Notes: generated by a model from the sequence alone, not told the origin. 64,000 bases of DNA from Flavobacterium urumqiense (GCF_900108015.1 NZ_FNVP01000009.1:30529-94528); one strand, 5' to 3'. Counted from the first letter of the stretch, positions 1 through 9,492 are shown. A program made the numbers and translations.

Positions 1-190
1 AAACCCAAGCTTGGTTGAATTCCTGCATGTCCGAAAAACTAATCCCTCCAATCTCTGAATGTGCCGCAGCTGTCAGTTGAAGAATATTGCATAAGTCTGT
101 ATATTTTAAATTACCATTTGGAGCGCATTGAGTAAAATTGATTTCCCAGTCTTTGCTTAAAATGGAAGTAAAATTTGGAGCTATTGGCAT
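1..190 (-). CDS. Acyl-ACP thioesterase family protein, 5' part only
   Basis: This is the first 63 codons of a gene that continues past the left window edge. The ATG lies at 188-190 on the reverse strand. The peptide starts MPIAPNFTSILSKDWEINFT and contains LKYTDLCNILQLTAAAHSEIGG, which resembles the N-terminus of the hot-dog-fold acyl-ACP thioesterases of Flavobacteriaceae. Those enzymes hydrolyse acyl-carrier-protein thioesters in the cytoplasm. Only the N-terminal region is visible, so the catalytic residues cannot be checked. It lies upstream in position (downstream in transcription) of miaA, 47 bp away, and may be co-transcribed with it. Confidence 0.6.
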   Translation of the reverse strand, partial: MPIAPNFTSILSKDWEINFTQCAPNGNLKYTDLCNILQLTAAAHSEIGGISFSDMQEFNQAWV

Positions 191-237
191 ATAGATAATT
201 ATTAATTATGAATGCGTATTCTTAGATTTAAAATTTT

Positions 238-1155
238 TTACTTTTTTGAATTGATATAATCAACAATTTCTTCATATGGAGTTTCAAAATCAAACCATTT
301 TGTATGTTCATTTCTTTTGAACCACGTCAGTTGGCGTTTTGAAAACCGTCGGGTATTTTTCTTTATTTCTTCGATGGCAAATTCCAATGTGATTTCACCA
401 TCAAAATAACTGAATAACTCCCTATAACCCACGGTTTGTAGTGCATTCAATTCCTTATTTGGAAATAAACTTTTGGCTTCAGCCAATAAACCTTCGTTCA
501 TCATGATATCAACCCGTTGATTGATTCGGTTATAAATTATCTTCCTATCAGCTTCTAAACCAACAAGGATAGGAGTGAACTTTCGACTGTTTTGCTTCTG
601 ATTCAAAAAGGAAGAATACGGTTTTCCAGAGCCCACACATACTTCTAGAAAACGCATCATTCGTTGCGGATTTTGTAAAGTTTGCGGATTTTCTATGAGT
701 AGGGTTTTATAATAATCAGGATCTAATGCTTCCAGTTTTTGCTGTAAATACCCAATTCCTAGTTTTTCATAATTAGCCGTTGTCTCTAAACGGACTGCAA
801 GATCAATTTCGGGGAATTCATCAAAACCTTTTAGTATGGCATCGACATACAAACCAGATCCACCAACTAGAATCACATAATCATTAGTCAAATACAATTC
901 GTCGAGTTTAGCCATAGCGTCTTTCTCGAAATCGCCAACTGTGTAATTTTCAAAAATAGATTTATTTTGGATGAAATGGTGTTTTGCAGCCGCTAATTCT
1001 GATTTGCTGGGAACTGCTGTTCCAATGGTCATTTCCTTAAAAAACTGTCGGCTGTCACAGGAAATAATTTCGCATTTGAAATAATCTGCTAAAACAATGC
1101 TCAAAGAAGTTTTTCCAATGGCTGTAGGTCCAACTATAGTAATTAAATATTTCAT
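238..1155 (-). CDS. miaA: tRNA dimethylallyltransferase
   Basis: MiaA transfers a dimethylallyl group to N6 of A37 in tRNAs reading UNN codons, the first step of ms2i6A37 formation. The 305-aa length is normal for the family. A P-loop (GPTAIGKT, residues 9-16) is followed by ISCDSRQ with the conserved Asp-Ser, and VGGSGLY lies in the middle. The C-terminal part has the typical TRRFSKRQLTWFKR stretch that contacts tRNA. ATG start is unambiguous. A later step in the same modification pathway, miaE, is also in this window at 44.5 kb. Confidence 0.96.
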   Translation of the reverse strand: MKYLITIVGPTAIGKTSLSIVLADYFKCEIISCDSRQFFKEMTIGTAVPSKSELAAAKHHFIQNKSIFENYTVGDFEKDAMAKLDELYLTNDYVILVGGSGLYVDAILKGFDEFPEIDLAVRLETTANYEKLGIGYLQQKLEALDPDYYKTLLIENPQTLQNPQRMMRFLEVCVGSGKPYSSFLNQKQNSRKFTPILVGLEADRKIIYNRINQRVDIMMNEGLLAEAKSLFPNKELNALQTVGYRELFSYFDGEITLEFAIEEIKKNTRRFSKRQLTWFKRNEHTKWFDFETPYEEIVDYINSKK

Positions 1156-1196
1156 GTTTGTTATAAAGAATGACTAAAATTAAATTCAAATAAAAC

Positions 1197-2558
1197 TTAA
1201 AACTTAATAATTTTTAGTGTTTTACTTTTTCGAACATGACCTTTTATAATATTCTTAGTATCCCTGTTATTTTGCATTGGTATAATAATATTTTTAAGGA
1301 TTTCAATATTCTGAATTTGATAATTCAAATCATAAAAAGCATATCCTCTATAAATCCCATTTTCTATTAAAACAGCGCTTCTCTCGTTGATTGTTCTTCC
1401 TCTATCAATCAATACCATATTTTGATTTTCAAATGTATTTTTGTCAATAAAGCCTTGAACTCTCGCATTGTATTCTTCCGGAGAAATTTGTCCAATGCAG
1501 GCGCCGTCACACTCTTTTATGCTGTATTGAAAACAGTTTGTTTTAGTGACATATAAACCTGTCATTTTTTGACACAAATTGTAAGCCGAAGTAATTCTAA
1601 ACAACGCATTTTTTCCTTCCTGCAAGGAAGTAAACGAAGTAATTTCTTTTTTTCGGCCATCTGCTTTTTGCAATTTTAAATTGAGATAGCCTTTTTCATC
1701 TTTTTCCGCGTACAAAGCCAGTTGAAAAATACTCTTCCTTTGTGCTCGGTTGTGAATAGGTTTGTTGATTTTTATTTCTTCACTTTCTTTCAATAAAGCG
1801 ATCAATTCACTTCCGGTTTCATCGTAGGTTACCGTAAAGACTTCAGCTTGAATTTTTTTGCATTTGGGAGAAGTTCCTGTGAAATGCTGGTTGACACGTT
1901 TTTTAATATTTAGGCTTTTGCCAATATAGACTAAGTTGCCTTTTTCATTATGAATGTAATAGATGCCAGTTGTAGAAGGTAAACTAGCAATTATATCGAG
2001 TAGTTTTGGAGCAATTCCTTTTTCGACTTCGAGTTTGATAAAATCTTTCACGATTTCTTTTTCTAAATCTTTGTCTAAAAGCATTTTAAATAGCTTTACT
2101 GTAGCCATTGCATCACCACTTGCCCGATGTCTATCGGCCATTGGAATTCCAAGTGCACGGACTAGTTTTCCTAAACTATAGGATTGTTGTTCCGGAATTA
2201 ATTTTTTGGCAAGTTCAACGGTACAAAGTGTTTTGGCTTCAAAATCATAGCCTAATCGTCTAAACTCCGTTCGAAGAATTCTGTAATCGAAAGAGGCATT
2301 GTGTGCTACAATTACGCAATCATTCGTCATTTCAATAATGCGTTTTGCTACTTCAAAAAATTTGGGAGCAGAGCGCAGCATGGCATTATTAATTCCAGTA
2401 AGTTTTACAACAAACGGCTGAATTGGGATTTCTGGATTGACCAAACTAATAAATTGGTCAACAACCTCATGTCCGTCAAATTTATAAATGGCGATTTCAG
2501 TTATTCCCTCTTCGTTAAATTGTCCTCCTGTGGTTTCTATGTCAAGTATTGCGTACAA
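1197..2558 (-). CDS. DEDDh exonuclease / GIY-YIG nuclease fusion (DnaQ-UvrC-like)
   Basis: The 453-aa protein joins two nuclease domains. Residues 1-165 are a DnaQ-type 3'-5' exonuclease with DIETTG (D6, E8), HNASFD (D91) and HRASGD (H144, D149), the complete DEDDh set. Residues ~195-280 are a GIY-YIG domain (GIY at 198-200, YIG at 211-213), followed by a UvrC-like stretch with KECDGACIGQI. Similar fusions are known in several phyla and are often annotated as DNA polymerase III epsilon or exonuclease proteins. The probable role is DNA repair or end trimming, not replicative proofreading. This is inferred from the domains only. Confidence 0.88.
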   Translation of the reverse strand: MYAILDIETTGGQFNEEGITEIAIYKFDGHEVVDQFISLVNPEIPIQPFVVKLTGINNAMLRSAPKFFEVAKRIIEMTNDCVIVAHNASFDYRILRTEFRRLGYDFEAKTLCTVELAKKLIPEQQSYSLGKLVRALGIPMADRHRASGDAMATVKLFKMLLDKDLEKEIVKDFIKLEVEKGIAPKLLDIIASLPSTTGIYYIHNEKGNLVYIGKSLNIKKRVNQHFTGTSPKCKKIQAEVFTVTYDETGSELIALLKESEEIKINKPIHNRAQRKSIFQLALYAEKDEKGYLNLKLQKADGRKKEITSFTSLQEGKNALFRITSAYNLCQKMTGLYVTKTNCFQYSIKECDGACIGQISPEEYNARVQGFIDKNTFENQNMVLIDRGRTINERSAVLIENGIYRGYAFYDLNYQIQNIEILKNIIIPMQNNRDTKNIIKGHVRKSKTLKIIKF

Positions 2559-2632
2559 ATTTTTTGTTTAATGTTTAATGTTTCAAGTTATGAAACATCC
2601 GAAGTCAAAAATCGTTAATCGAAAATTGAAAA

Positions 2633-3292
2633 TCAAATTCTTCCTCCAAAGATACTACTTCCTATTCGAACCATGGTGCTTCCGCATTCAATTGCGAGTT
2701 GATAATCTCCAGACATTCCCATGGATAATGTAGAGATACACTGCAGTGAATTTGTACTGCGAATGGTATCAAAAATCGATTTTAGATGTGTAAATTCTTT
2801 TTTGATTTGTTCTTTATCATATGTAAATGTTGCCATTCCCATCAATCCTACCACTCGAATATTTTTCATTTCTTGAAAATCATTGGAAGATAAAAGTGAA
2901 GACAATTCCTCTTTATTAAGACCAAATTTAGTTTCCTCTTCGGCAATATGAATTTGCAATAAGCAATCAATAACCCTGTTATATTTTTGTGCTTGTTTGT
3001 TGATTTCCTGCAATAATTTTAAACTATCTACTCCATGAATCAGGCTCACAAATTGCGCCATAAATTTGACTTTATTTGTCTGAACATGACCAATCATATG
3101 CCATTGAATGTCTTTGGGCATTTGTTCCCATTTCTCAGTCATTTCCTGAATTTTGTTTTCTCCAAAAATGCGCTGTCCTGCTCCATAGGCTTCCATCAGG
3201 TCCGGAATCGGTTTAGTTTTAGAAACAGCCACTAAGGTTACATGTTCCGGTAATGTGGATTTTATTGAAAGTAGGTTTTGAGCTATCGACAT
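2633..3292 (-). CDS. yggS: YggS-family PLP homeostasis protein
   Basis: This 219-aa protein has the fold type III alanine-racemase-like barrel of the YggS/PLPBP family. These proteins bind pyridoxal phosphate and keep its free level safe. The PLP lysine is K25 in VAVSKTKP. FGENKIQEM, WHMIGHVQTNK and the late LSMGMSGDYQLAIECGSTMVRIGSSIFG are family signatures, the last binding the phosphate. Length is typical. It lies in a run of minus-strand genes with short gaps. Confidence 0.94.
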   Translation of the reverse strand: MSIAQNLLSIKSTLPEHVTLVAVSKTKPIPDLMEAYGAGQRIFGENKIQEMTEKWEQMPKDIQWHMIGHVQTNKVKFMAQFVSLIHGVDSLKLLQEINKQAQKYNRVIDCLLQIHIAEEETKFGLNKEELSSLLSSNDFQEMKNIRVVGLMGMATFTYDKEQIKKEFTHLKSIFDTIRSTNSLQCISTLSMGMSGDYQLAIECGSTMVRIGSSIFGGRI

Positions 3293-3322
3293 TTTTTCGT
3301 CTTTTAATTTATTAGTGTATAA

Positions 3323-4543
3323 TTAAAGTTCATAAATCACTAAGCCACTTCTAAACTTGGGTTCTATGTAAGTGCTTTTTGGAGGCATAATCAAATTGGT
3401 ATCGGCCAAAGCTTTTATTTCTTCTATATTAGACGGAAAGAGTATAAAACCAACTTCAAATTCTCCCTGATCAATTTTTTGTTTTACTTCTAAAACGGAT
3501 TGCTTTCCAGAGATATACTCGATACGTTCGTCATTTCGTAAATCTTCAATACCAAGAAGAGGCAAAAGTACTTTTTTGTATAGAATTTGTGTATCTAAAC
3601 TTTCCAATGCAGTTTCGCAAACTTCATTTTCTTTTCGTAAAATTAGGCTATAAAAATCATTGTCAAGATACATTCCGAATTGATGTTTTTCAGAAGGTTG
3701 AAAAGGTTCCTTATATTTATTTTCTATAACAAAACTCGTACTTAATTCATTTATAAAATCCTCTTTCGAGAAACCGTTCAAATCTTTTACTAATCTATTG
3801 AATTCGTATATCTTAACGTTATTTTCGGAAATTAAATAACTTAATATATAATCTTTTGCACTATTTTCAAGGTCTTTGTTTTCTTCAGATAATAATTTTA
3901 AAGCTTCCGTGCGATGATGTCCGTCAGCGATGTAAAGACTTTCTGTTTTTTCAAATATATTTTGTAACCAACTAATCTCTAATGAATCTTCAATTTTCCA
4001 TAGATAATGGATCTCTTTTTTGGTAGTCGAAAATTCAAAGTCGGCTAATTTTTGAGTGCAATTATAAATCCAATTTTCTATTGTTTTGTTGTCGGGATAC
4101 GTCATCAAAACAGGCTCCGTGTTAAACTCGGCATATTTCATATAATCTTTAAGCAACTGCACTCTAAAAGCTAAGATATCTTCGTGTTTTTTTATGACAT
4201 TATTGCGGTAATCTTCAACACTTGTTCCTACAATAATTCCGGTGAAAGAATGTGTTTTGGTAACAATTTTATGAATGTAAATAGCAGGCTTTTTATCCTT
4301 GACTAAAATAAGTTCATTCCTGAATTGCTGATATTTTTGATATACCTGTCTGTATCTTTTTTTAAAAGAAACAGTTTCTTGATTGGTATATGCCGGTTTT
4401 AGAATATGCAAAAATGATAACGGATTAAAATCCAATTGTGCTGCTAACTCGGCATTCACATATTCTTCATAAGAACGACAAGTGACAAGGCAGACTTTAT
4501 CACGTGTAGGACGAACTGCTTTAAAAGGAACTATTTTAGCCAT
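3323..4543 (-). CDS. DUF1015 family protein
   Basis: About 406 aa, starting MAKIVPFKAVRPTRDK. A start six codons further upstream (4561) is possible, but it adds a stretch that does not look conserved. The YIADGHHRTEAL motif and the opening FKAVRP are hallmarks of the DUF1015 family, whose members often sit beside serine biosynthesis genes. No serine genes are adjacent here. The biochemical role of the family is unresolved, and the sequence gives no signal peptide or membrane segment, so it is probably cytoplasmic. Confidence 0.85.
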   Translation of the reverse strand: MAKIVPFKAVRPTRDKVCLVTCRSYEEYVNAELAAQLDFNPLSFLHILKPAYTNQETVSFKKRYRQVYQKYQQFRNELILVKDKKPAIYIHKIVTKTHSFTGIIVGTSVEDYRNNVIKKHEDILAFRVQLLKDYMKYAEFNTEPVLMTYPDNKTIENWIYNCTQKLADFEFSTTKKEIHYLWKIEDSLEISWLQNIFEKTESLYIADGHHRTEALKLLSEENKDLENSAKDYILSYLISENNVKIYEFNRLVKDLNGFSKEDFINELSTSFVIENKYKEPFQPSEKHQFGMYLDNDFYSLILRKENEVCETALESLDTQILYKKVLLPLLGIEDLRNDERIEYISGKQSVLEVKQKIDQGEFEVGFILFPSNIEEIKALADTNLIMPPKSTYIEPKFRSGLVIYEL

Positions 4544-4618
4544 AAATATGTCAAAAGTCAAAAGTACTAAAGTCGAATGTCTAAAAATTGACTTTAAGAC
4601 TTTCGATTTACATTGAGA

Positions 4619-5506
4619 CTATATAAATTGTTTAGAAATCTTCTCCGCTTTTTTGCTTTCAGAATAATCATAGAAACCTTCACCAGATTTCACACCCATT
4701 TTTCCTGCACGAACCATATTTACTAATAAAGGACACGGTGCGTATTTTGGATTTTTGAAACCATCGTACATTACATTTAAAATAGCCAAACATACATCAA
4801 GTCCAATAAAGTCGGCCAATTGTAAAGGTCCCATTGGGTGACCCATTCCTAGTTTCATTACGGTGTCAATTTCATAAACTCCAGCAACTTTGTTGTATAA
4901 AGTTTCGATTGCTTCATTGATCATGGGCATCAAAATTCTATTGGCTACAAATCCAGGGTAATCGTTTACTTCAACAGGAGTTTTTGCTAATTTTTCAGAT
5001 AAATCCATAATGGTTTTAGTAACTTCGTCAGAAGTATTGTAACCACGAATAATTTCTACCAATTTCATAATTGGCACCGGATTCATAAAATGCATACCAA
5101 TAACACGCTCCGGATGTGCCACAACTGCTCCAATTTGAGTAATTGAAATCGAAGATGTATTAGTCGCTAAAATGGTATTATGAGAACATGCCGCATTCAA
5201 TTGCTTGAAGATATTTAGTTTTAATTCTACATTTTCAGTTGCTGCTTCAATAACCAAATCTACACCAACAACACCATCTTTGATATCAGTATATGTTATG
5301 ATATTAGTAATTGTTTTTGCTTTGTCTTCTTGAGTAATACTTCCTTTTGCAATCATTCGGTCTAAATTAGCGGCGATAGTAGCCATTCCTTTATCCAATG
5401 ATTGCTCTGAAACATCTATTAATTTTACGGTAAAGCCACTTTGTGCAAAGGTATGGGCAATTCCATTTCCCATTGTTCCTGCTCCGATTACAGCTATTGT
5501 TTTCAT
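4619..5506 (-). CDS. 3-hydroxybutyryl-CoA dehydrogenase
   Basis: The 295-aa protein begins with a Rossmann motif (GAGTMGNGIA, residues 8-17). It then has TNTSSISITQI, HFMNPVPIMKLVEI (containing the catalytic His) and a C-terminal helical domain with GYNTSDEV...PGFVANRI. These match the stand-alone 3-hydroxyacyl-CoA dehydrogenases (Hbd/PaaH type) that oxidise 3-hydroxybutyryl-CoA with NAD(P). No enoyl-CoA hydratase domain is fused. The next gene upstream in transcription ends one base before this start, so translational coupling is likely. Confidence 0.93.
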   Translation of the reverse strand: MKTIAVIGAGTMGNGIAHTFAQSGFTVKLIDVSEQSLDKGMATIAANLDRMIAKGSITQEDKAKTITNIITYTDIKDGVVGVDLVIEAATENVELKLNIFKQLNAACSHNTILATNTSSISITQIGAVVAHPERVIGMHFMNPVPIMKLVEIIRGYNTSDEVTKTIMDLSEKLAKTPVEVNDYPGFVANRILMPMINEAIETLYNKVAGVYEIDTVMKLGMGHPMGPLQLADFIGLDVCLAILNVMYDGFKNPKYAPCPLLVNMVRAGKMGVKSGEGFYDYSESKKAEKISKQFI

Positions 5507-5507
5507 G

Positions 5508-6107
5508 TTATATGGTTGGATTAAAATTGAAGTATTTATCTAAATCTTCTTTTATCACTTCGTATTCATTTTCATTGATATATTTATTAGTGTAGAGCCA
5601 AATATATCTTTCATATTGAATATTATATGGTAAAACAGGATCTATTAAAAAATATTTTTTTCTAAAAAAATCAATTTGCTTTTGATACACTAGTTCTATG
5701 AATGTATTAACTTCTACAGCATTTTTTTTAGTATATATGAAATATAAATGTTTTGAAGATTTTATGTGTTTCTCTTCATATTCCTTAGTATTTTTTATTA
5801 TCATAAAAATAAATGGTAATAGTAGGAATGAACAAAGTATTTTAAAAGCCAATGGAGGTGCATTATTTAATAAAGCTACTGCACATAAAATTAAAAATAA
5901 ATTTAAAAAGAGTGATGTGTAAAGTCTTACCGTTATTTTGTCAAGACTTCCTTTTTCTATATACCAACTATTTTCTATATCTTCTAAGGGGATATTATAC
6001 TTAAGTTTATGTTTTGCAGTATTTAAATTTACACGTATCTCTTCATCTAATATCTCAAATAGCTGTTTTTGATTCCCATATTTAATTTCTAATTTATTAT
6101 CCATCAA
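5508..6107 (-). CDS. Hypothetical protein with two membrane segments
   Basis: I do not recognise this 199-aa protein. It has a charged N-terminal third, then two hydrophobic stretches (roughly residues 64-83 and 86-104, around LFLNLFLILCAVALL and ILCSFLLLPFIFMII), then a soluble Lys/Tyr/Glu-rich tail. It is wedged between a Gfo/Idh/MocA oxidoreductase and a hydroxyacyl-CoA dehydrogenase, with gaps of 3 and 1 bases. It is therefore co-transcribed with both, and is more AT-rich than either. It looks like a lineage-specific insertion into the operon. Confidence 0.7.
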   Translation of the reverse strand: MMDNKLEIKYGNQKQLFEILDEEIRVNLNTAKHKLKYNIPLEDIENSWYIEKGSLDKITVRLYTSLFLNLFLILCAVALLNNAPPLAFKILCSFLLLPFIFMIIKNTKEYEEKHIKSSKHLYFIYTKKNAVEVNTFIELVYQKQIDFFRKKYFLIDPVLPYNIQYERYIWLYTNKYINENEYEVIKEDLDKYFNFNPTI

Positions 6108-6110
6108 AAA

Positions 6111-7076
6111 CTACTTCTTAAAACAATCAATAATTTGGTACGCCACTCTTAATGCTTCAGTCGCTTGTTCCAATGTTACAACAGGAGAGGTGTCATTATT
6201 GATGGCATCAGCAAATGATTCTAATTCGTCAAGAATTGCATTATTTTGTTCCACATCTGGATTCGAGAAATAAATTTGTTTTTTTACTCCTTCAGCGTTT
6301 TGTAAAATGATATCAAAATCACCCGGTACTTCAGGCGCATCTTTCATTTTTACCACTTCACATTTCTTTTCCAAGAAATCTACAGAGATGTAAGCATCTT
6401 TTTGGAAGAAACGAGATTTTCGCATGTTTTTCATCGAAATTCTACTGGCTGTCAAATTAGCAACACATCCATTTTCGAATTCGATTCTGGCATTAGCAAT
6501 ATCCGGGGTATCACTTATAACCGAAACTCCGCTGGCATTGATACTTTTTACTTTAGATTTTACAACACTTAAAATAGCATCAATATCATGTATCATCAAA
6601 TCTAAAACCACTGGAACATCCGTGCCACGAGGGTTAAATTCGGCCAAACGATGCGTTTCAATAAACATGGGGTTATCAATCATGTTTTTGGTTGCTTTGA
6701 AAGCTGGATTGAATCTTTCAACATGACCAACTTGTCCTTTAACGTTATATTCTTTTGCTAAAGCAATAATTTCTTCAGCTTCTTCAACGGTATTTGATAT
6801 TGGTTTTTCTATAAAAACGTGTTTGCCTGATTTGATAGCGACTTTGGCACATTTATAATGGGAAAGAGTAGGGGTTACAATATCAATTACATCAACAGCA
6901 TGAATAAGTGTAGCTATTGTGCTAAAATGTTTATAGCCAAATTCTTTAGAAACCTTTTCGGCATTTTCTTGATTTGGGTCGTAAAAACCAACTAATTCAT
7001 ATTTGTCAGATTGTTGTAATAAACGCAAATGTATTTTACCCAGATGACCGGCACCTAACACTCCAATTTTCAGCAT
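6111..7076 (-). CDS. Gfo/Idh/MocA family oxidoreductase
   Basis: The 321-aa protein has an N-terminal NAD(P)-binding motif (IGVLGAGHLG, residues 4-13), the family EKPIS motif with the conserved Lys, and VGHVERFNPAF. The last resembles the Bacteroidota branch of these sugar or cyclitol dehydrogenases. HDIDAIL supplies the usual His/Asp pair. Substrate cannot be told from sequence. It heads the local operon and has a good -7 box (reverse of 7093-7100) 17 bases before its start. Confidence 0.88.
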   Translation of the reverse strand: MLKIGVLGAGHLGKIHLRLLQQSDKYELVGFYDPNQENAEKVSKEFGYKHFSTIATLIHAVDVIDIVTPTLSHYKCAKVAIKSGKHVFIEKPISNTVEEAEEIIALAKEYNVKGQVGHVERFNPAFKATKNMIDNPMFIETHRLAEFNPRGTDVPVVLDLMIHDIDAILSVVKSKVKSINASGVSVISDTPDIANARIEFENGCVANLTASRISMKNMRKSRFFQKDAYISVDFLEKKCEVVKMKDAPEVPGDFDIILQNAEGVKKQIYFSNPDVEQNNAILDELESFADAINNDTSPVVTLEQATEALRVAYQIIDCFKK

Positions 7077-7092
7077 AATGATTTACTTTGTA

Positions 7093-7100
7093 CAAAAATA
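7093..7100 (-). promoter_or_regulatory. Bacteroidota -7 box for the Gfo/Idh/MocA operon
   Basis: On the reverse strand the sequence reads TATTTTTG, an exact match to the TAnnTTTG consensus used by the Bacteroidota primary sigma factor. It sits just upstream of the oxidoreductase ATG at 7076. No clear -33 TTTG was found at the usual distance. Confidence 0.45.
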
Positions 7101-7220
7101 GCAATAAAATGATTAATTTTTTAAAGATATCAAACAATTATTTGACCAATTTAATATTTAAAATTCACTATTTAATATTAAAAATTGTTTTCTATTTTTA
7201 CCAAAATAAAATATAAAATT

Positions 7221-7862
7221 TTGAAAGATACAGCCAAACATCAAGGACTTCGGAATCAATTAGTACGCACTTTGGAACAAAAAGGGATTACTGATAAAAG
7301 TGTTTTGGATGCGATAAAAAAAATCCCAAGACACTTATTTTTAAATTCCAGTTTTGAGGATTATGCTTATCAGGACAAAGCATTTCCTATTGGGGCTGGT
7401 CAAACTATTTCTCAACCTTATACTGTAGCTTTTCAATCTCAATTATTAGAAGTAAAAAAAGAACACAAAATTTTGGAAATTGGAACCGGCTCAGGGTATC
7501 AAACTGCTGTTTTGTGTACAATGGGAGCAAAGGTTTATAGTGTGGAAAGACAAAATGAATTATTCAAACAAACATCCATTTTATTTCCAAAACTAAGTAT
7601 TCGTCCTAAACATCTTTCTTTTGGAGACGGATATAAAGGATTACCAAGTTATGCGCCTTTTGATAGTATTATAGTAACTGCAGGAGCTCCTTTTATTCCT
7701 CAGCCTTTGATGGCACAACTGAAAATAGGAGGTAGGCTAGTTATTCCGTTAGGAGAAGAGGTCCAAATTATGACTTTGTTAATCAGAAAAAATGAAACGC
7801 AATTCGAAAAACATGAGTTTGGGGAGTTTCGATTTGTACCATTATTAGAGGATAAAAATTAA
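7221..7862 (+). CDS. pcm: Protein-L-isoaspartate O-methyltransferase
   Basis: This enzyme methylates isoaspartyl residues so that damaged proteins can be repaired, using S-adenosylmethionine (motif I EIGTGSGYQ). GAGQTISQPYTVAF is the Pcm signature that binds the isoaspartyl substrate. No in-frame ATG precedes the conserved region. I chose the TTG at 7221 because the resulting N-terminus (KDTAKHQGLRNQL) is where the family normally begins, giving 213 aa. A TTG at 7185 would add twelve residues. Confidence 0.93.
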   Translation: MKDTAKHQGLRNQLVRTLEQKGITDKSVLDAIKKIPRHLFLNSSFEDYAYQDKAFPIGAGQTISQPYTVAFQSQLLEVKKEHKILEIGTGSGYQTAVLCTMGAKVYSVERQNELFKQTSILFPKLSIRPKHLSFGDGYKGLPSYAPFDSIIVTAGAPFIPQPLMAQLKIGGRLVIPLGEEVQIMTLLIRKNETQFEKHEFGEFRFVPLLEDKN

Positions 7863-7899
7863 ATAGAAACCTGTCTCGCTTAAATAACGATACGTTTTT

Positions 7900-8943
7900 T
7901 TATCGCCCAATAATACTCAGATAACGTTCTAAGCTTTCTTTTTCCGTTTGAGCTATAAATAACAAAAAATCTTCTTTGTTATTTTTAGTTTGAGCTCTTT
8001 CCAGTGCTTGATAGTATAGCATTCTACTTTCATAATCCCCTTTTATATTAGCGATGATGTAGCCATGTTGCAATAAAATTAAGTTCATGAGTAAACGAGA
8101 AGTTCTGCCGTTTCCATCGATAAATGAATGAATGATAACTAATCGCTCGTGTATTTCTGCAGCCAAAACTACAGGGTGAAGACTGTTTTTATTGGTTTCA
8201 TACCAAATGAAAAAATCTCCCATTTCTTTTGCAACCAGAAACGGTGGCAGATGACTGCTTCCTTGTATCATGACTTGCACTTTTCTGTAGCGACCAGCAT
8301 CTTCAGGATGGATTCCTCTCAAAATGAGATTATGAATAGATAGTACCTCGCTTTCATTTATGAATTTACTTCTTTGCATTAAATCTTTGATGTATGCAAT
8401 GGCTTCTTGATGATTAATCACTTCAAGATGTTCCCTCATACTTTTCCCTGAAATAGTTAAACCTTCATTGATAACCAAATCAGTTTCCCGAAGTGTCATA
8501 GTATTTCCTTCAATACGATTACTTTCAAAAGTGTATTCTAATTCTAATGCCTGAGAAATGCTATAACTATCAAATTGACGAAAACCATCTAGTTTTCTCT
8601 TTAAAGTATCAATTTCATCTAAGATTTTTTGTAACGTAGTAGATATTTTTTTCTTTGGAGATTTACTTTGATACCTTATTTCTTCTTCAGCAACCAGTAA
8701 TGCTTTCAAGGCAAATTCATCTTGACCTATTTCATAAAGAATTTTTTCTTTAAGCCAAGCTACCATTATTGTTTCTAAATCAATTTCCAATAACGATGCT
8801 AGTTTTATAACTTGCTCTCTAGTTGGTTTTCTGTTTCCACTTTCAAATTTACTAATCAAGGCTTGATCAATTCCTAAAAGTTGAGCCACTTCTCTGGTTT
8901 TGAGTCCTTTTTGTTCTCTTGCATTTTTGAGTAATGTTTTCAT
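7900..8943 (-). CDS. XRE helix-turn-helix / Fic domain fusion protein
   Basis: Residues 1-60 form an XRE-type DNA-binding domain (TREVAQLLGIDQALISKFESGNRKPTRE). Residues ~125-345 form a Fic domain with the active motif HSFIDGNGRTSR (272-283), so the catalytic His, Gly-Asn-Gly and Arg are present. An N-terminal inhibitory helix SNRIEGN (141-147) with Glu145 suggests a self-inhibited class II Fic enzyme. Fic proteins usually transfer AMP onto target hydroxyls. The fused XRE domain suggests that it also represses its own promoter. No separate antitoxin gene is adjacent. Confidence 0.9.
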   Translation of the reverse strand: MKTLLKNAREQKGLKTREVAQLLGIDQALISKFESGNRKPTREQVIKLASLLEIDLETIMVAWLKEKILYEIGQDEFALKALLVAEEEIRYQSKSPKKKISTTLQKILDEIDTLKRKLDGFRQFDSYSISQALELEYTFESNRIEGNTMTLRETDLVINEGLTISGKSMREHLEVINHQEAIAYIKDLMQRSKFINESEVLSIHNLILRGIHPEDAGRYRKVQVMIQGSSHLPPFLVAKEMGDFFIWYETNKNSLHPVVLAAEIHERLVIIHSFIDGNGRTSRLLMNLILLQHGYIIANIKGDYESRMLYYQALERAQTKNNKEDFLLFIAQTEKESLERYLSIIGR

Positions 8944-9032
8944 TTTTAGATCAAGATTTAAATTGTCTTGACAAATTTAGTCATTTTTTTTGAATAAAAA
9001 AAAGTCAGTATTTTTTAAATTCATTTTTTTAT

Positions 9033-9485
9033 TTAAAATGCTTTTTTGATTCTGTCAAGATCTCTTTTAGTATCTTGTTCTTTTAAGGATTCGCGTTTGT
9101 CATAGGTTTTCTTTCCTTTACAAAGGCCAATTTGTAGTTTAGCCATCCCTTTTTCATTGGTAAACAATTTCAAAGGAATAATTGTTAATCCTTTGGCTTG
9201 AACACTTTTAATTAATCCTTTTAATTCTCTTTTATTTAAAAGTAACTTACGTTCGCTTCTCGCTTTATGATTAAATTGGTTACCAAAAGTATATTCTTCA
9301 ATATAAGTATTAATTGCAAAAAGTTCATTATTGCTAAATTCACAGAAACTCTCCGTAATATTCGCTTTGCCTAAACGGATTGATTTAATCTCAGTTCCAG
9401 CCAAAACAATACCAGCAGTAAATGTTTCGATTATTTCGTAGTCGAATTTGGCTCTTTTATTGTAGATATTTATTGATTTCAGCAT
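9033..9485 (-). CDS. smpB: SsrA-binding protein
   Basis: SmpB binds tmRNA (SsrA) and brings it to stalled ribosomes for trans-translation. The 150-aa protein has the family order: NKRAKFDYEI at the N-terminus, LAGTEIKSIRLGKANI, RSERKLLLNKRELKGL, then LCKGKKTYDKRE and a basic C-terminal tail ending DRIKKAF. Length and start are as expected. A TAnnTTTG box lies just upstream of the ATG. Confidence 0.97.
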   Translation of the reverse strand: MLKSINIYNKRAKFDYEIIETFTAGIVLAGTEIKSIRLGKANITESFCEFSNNELFAINTYIEEYTFGNQFNHKARSERKLLLNKRELKGLIKSVQAKGLTIIPLKLFTNEKGMAKLQIGLCKGKKTYDKRESLKEQDTKRDLDRIKKAF

Positions 9486-9492
9486 AGGAGTA

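Noticed and set aside
5508..6107. Toxin or holin-like membrane protein
   Set aside because: Two membrane segments and small size suggested this, but it sits in a metabolic operon and has long soluble ends, so there is no real support.
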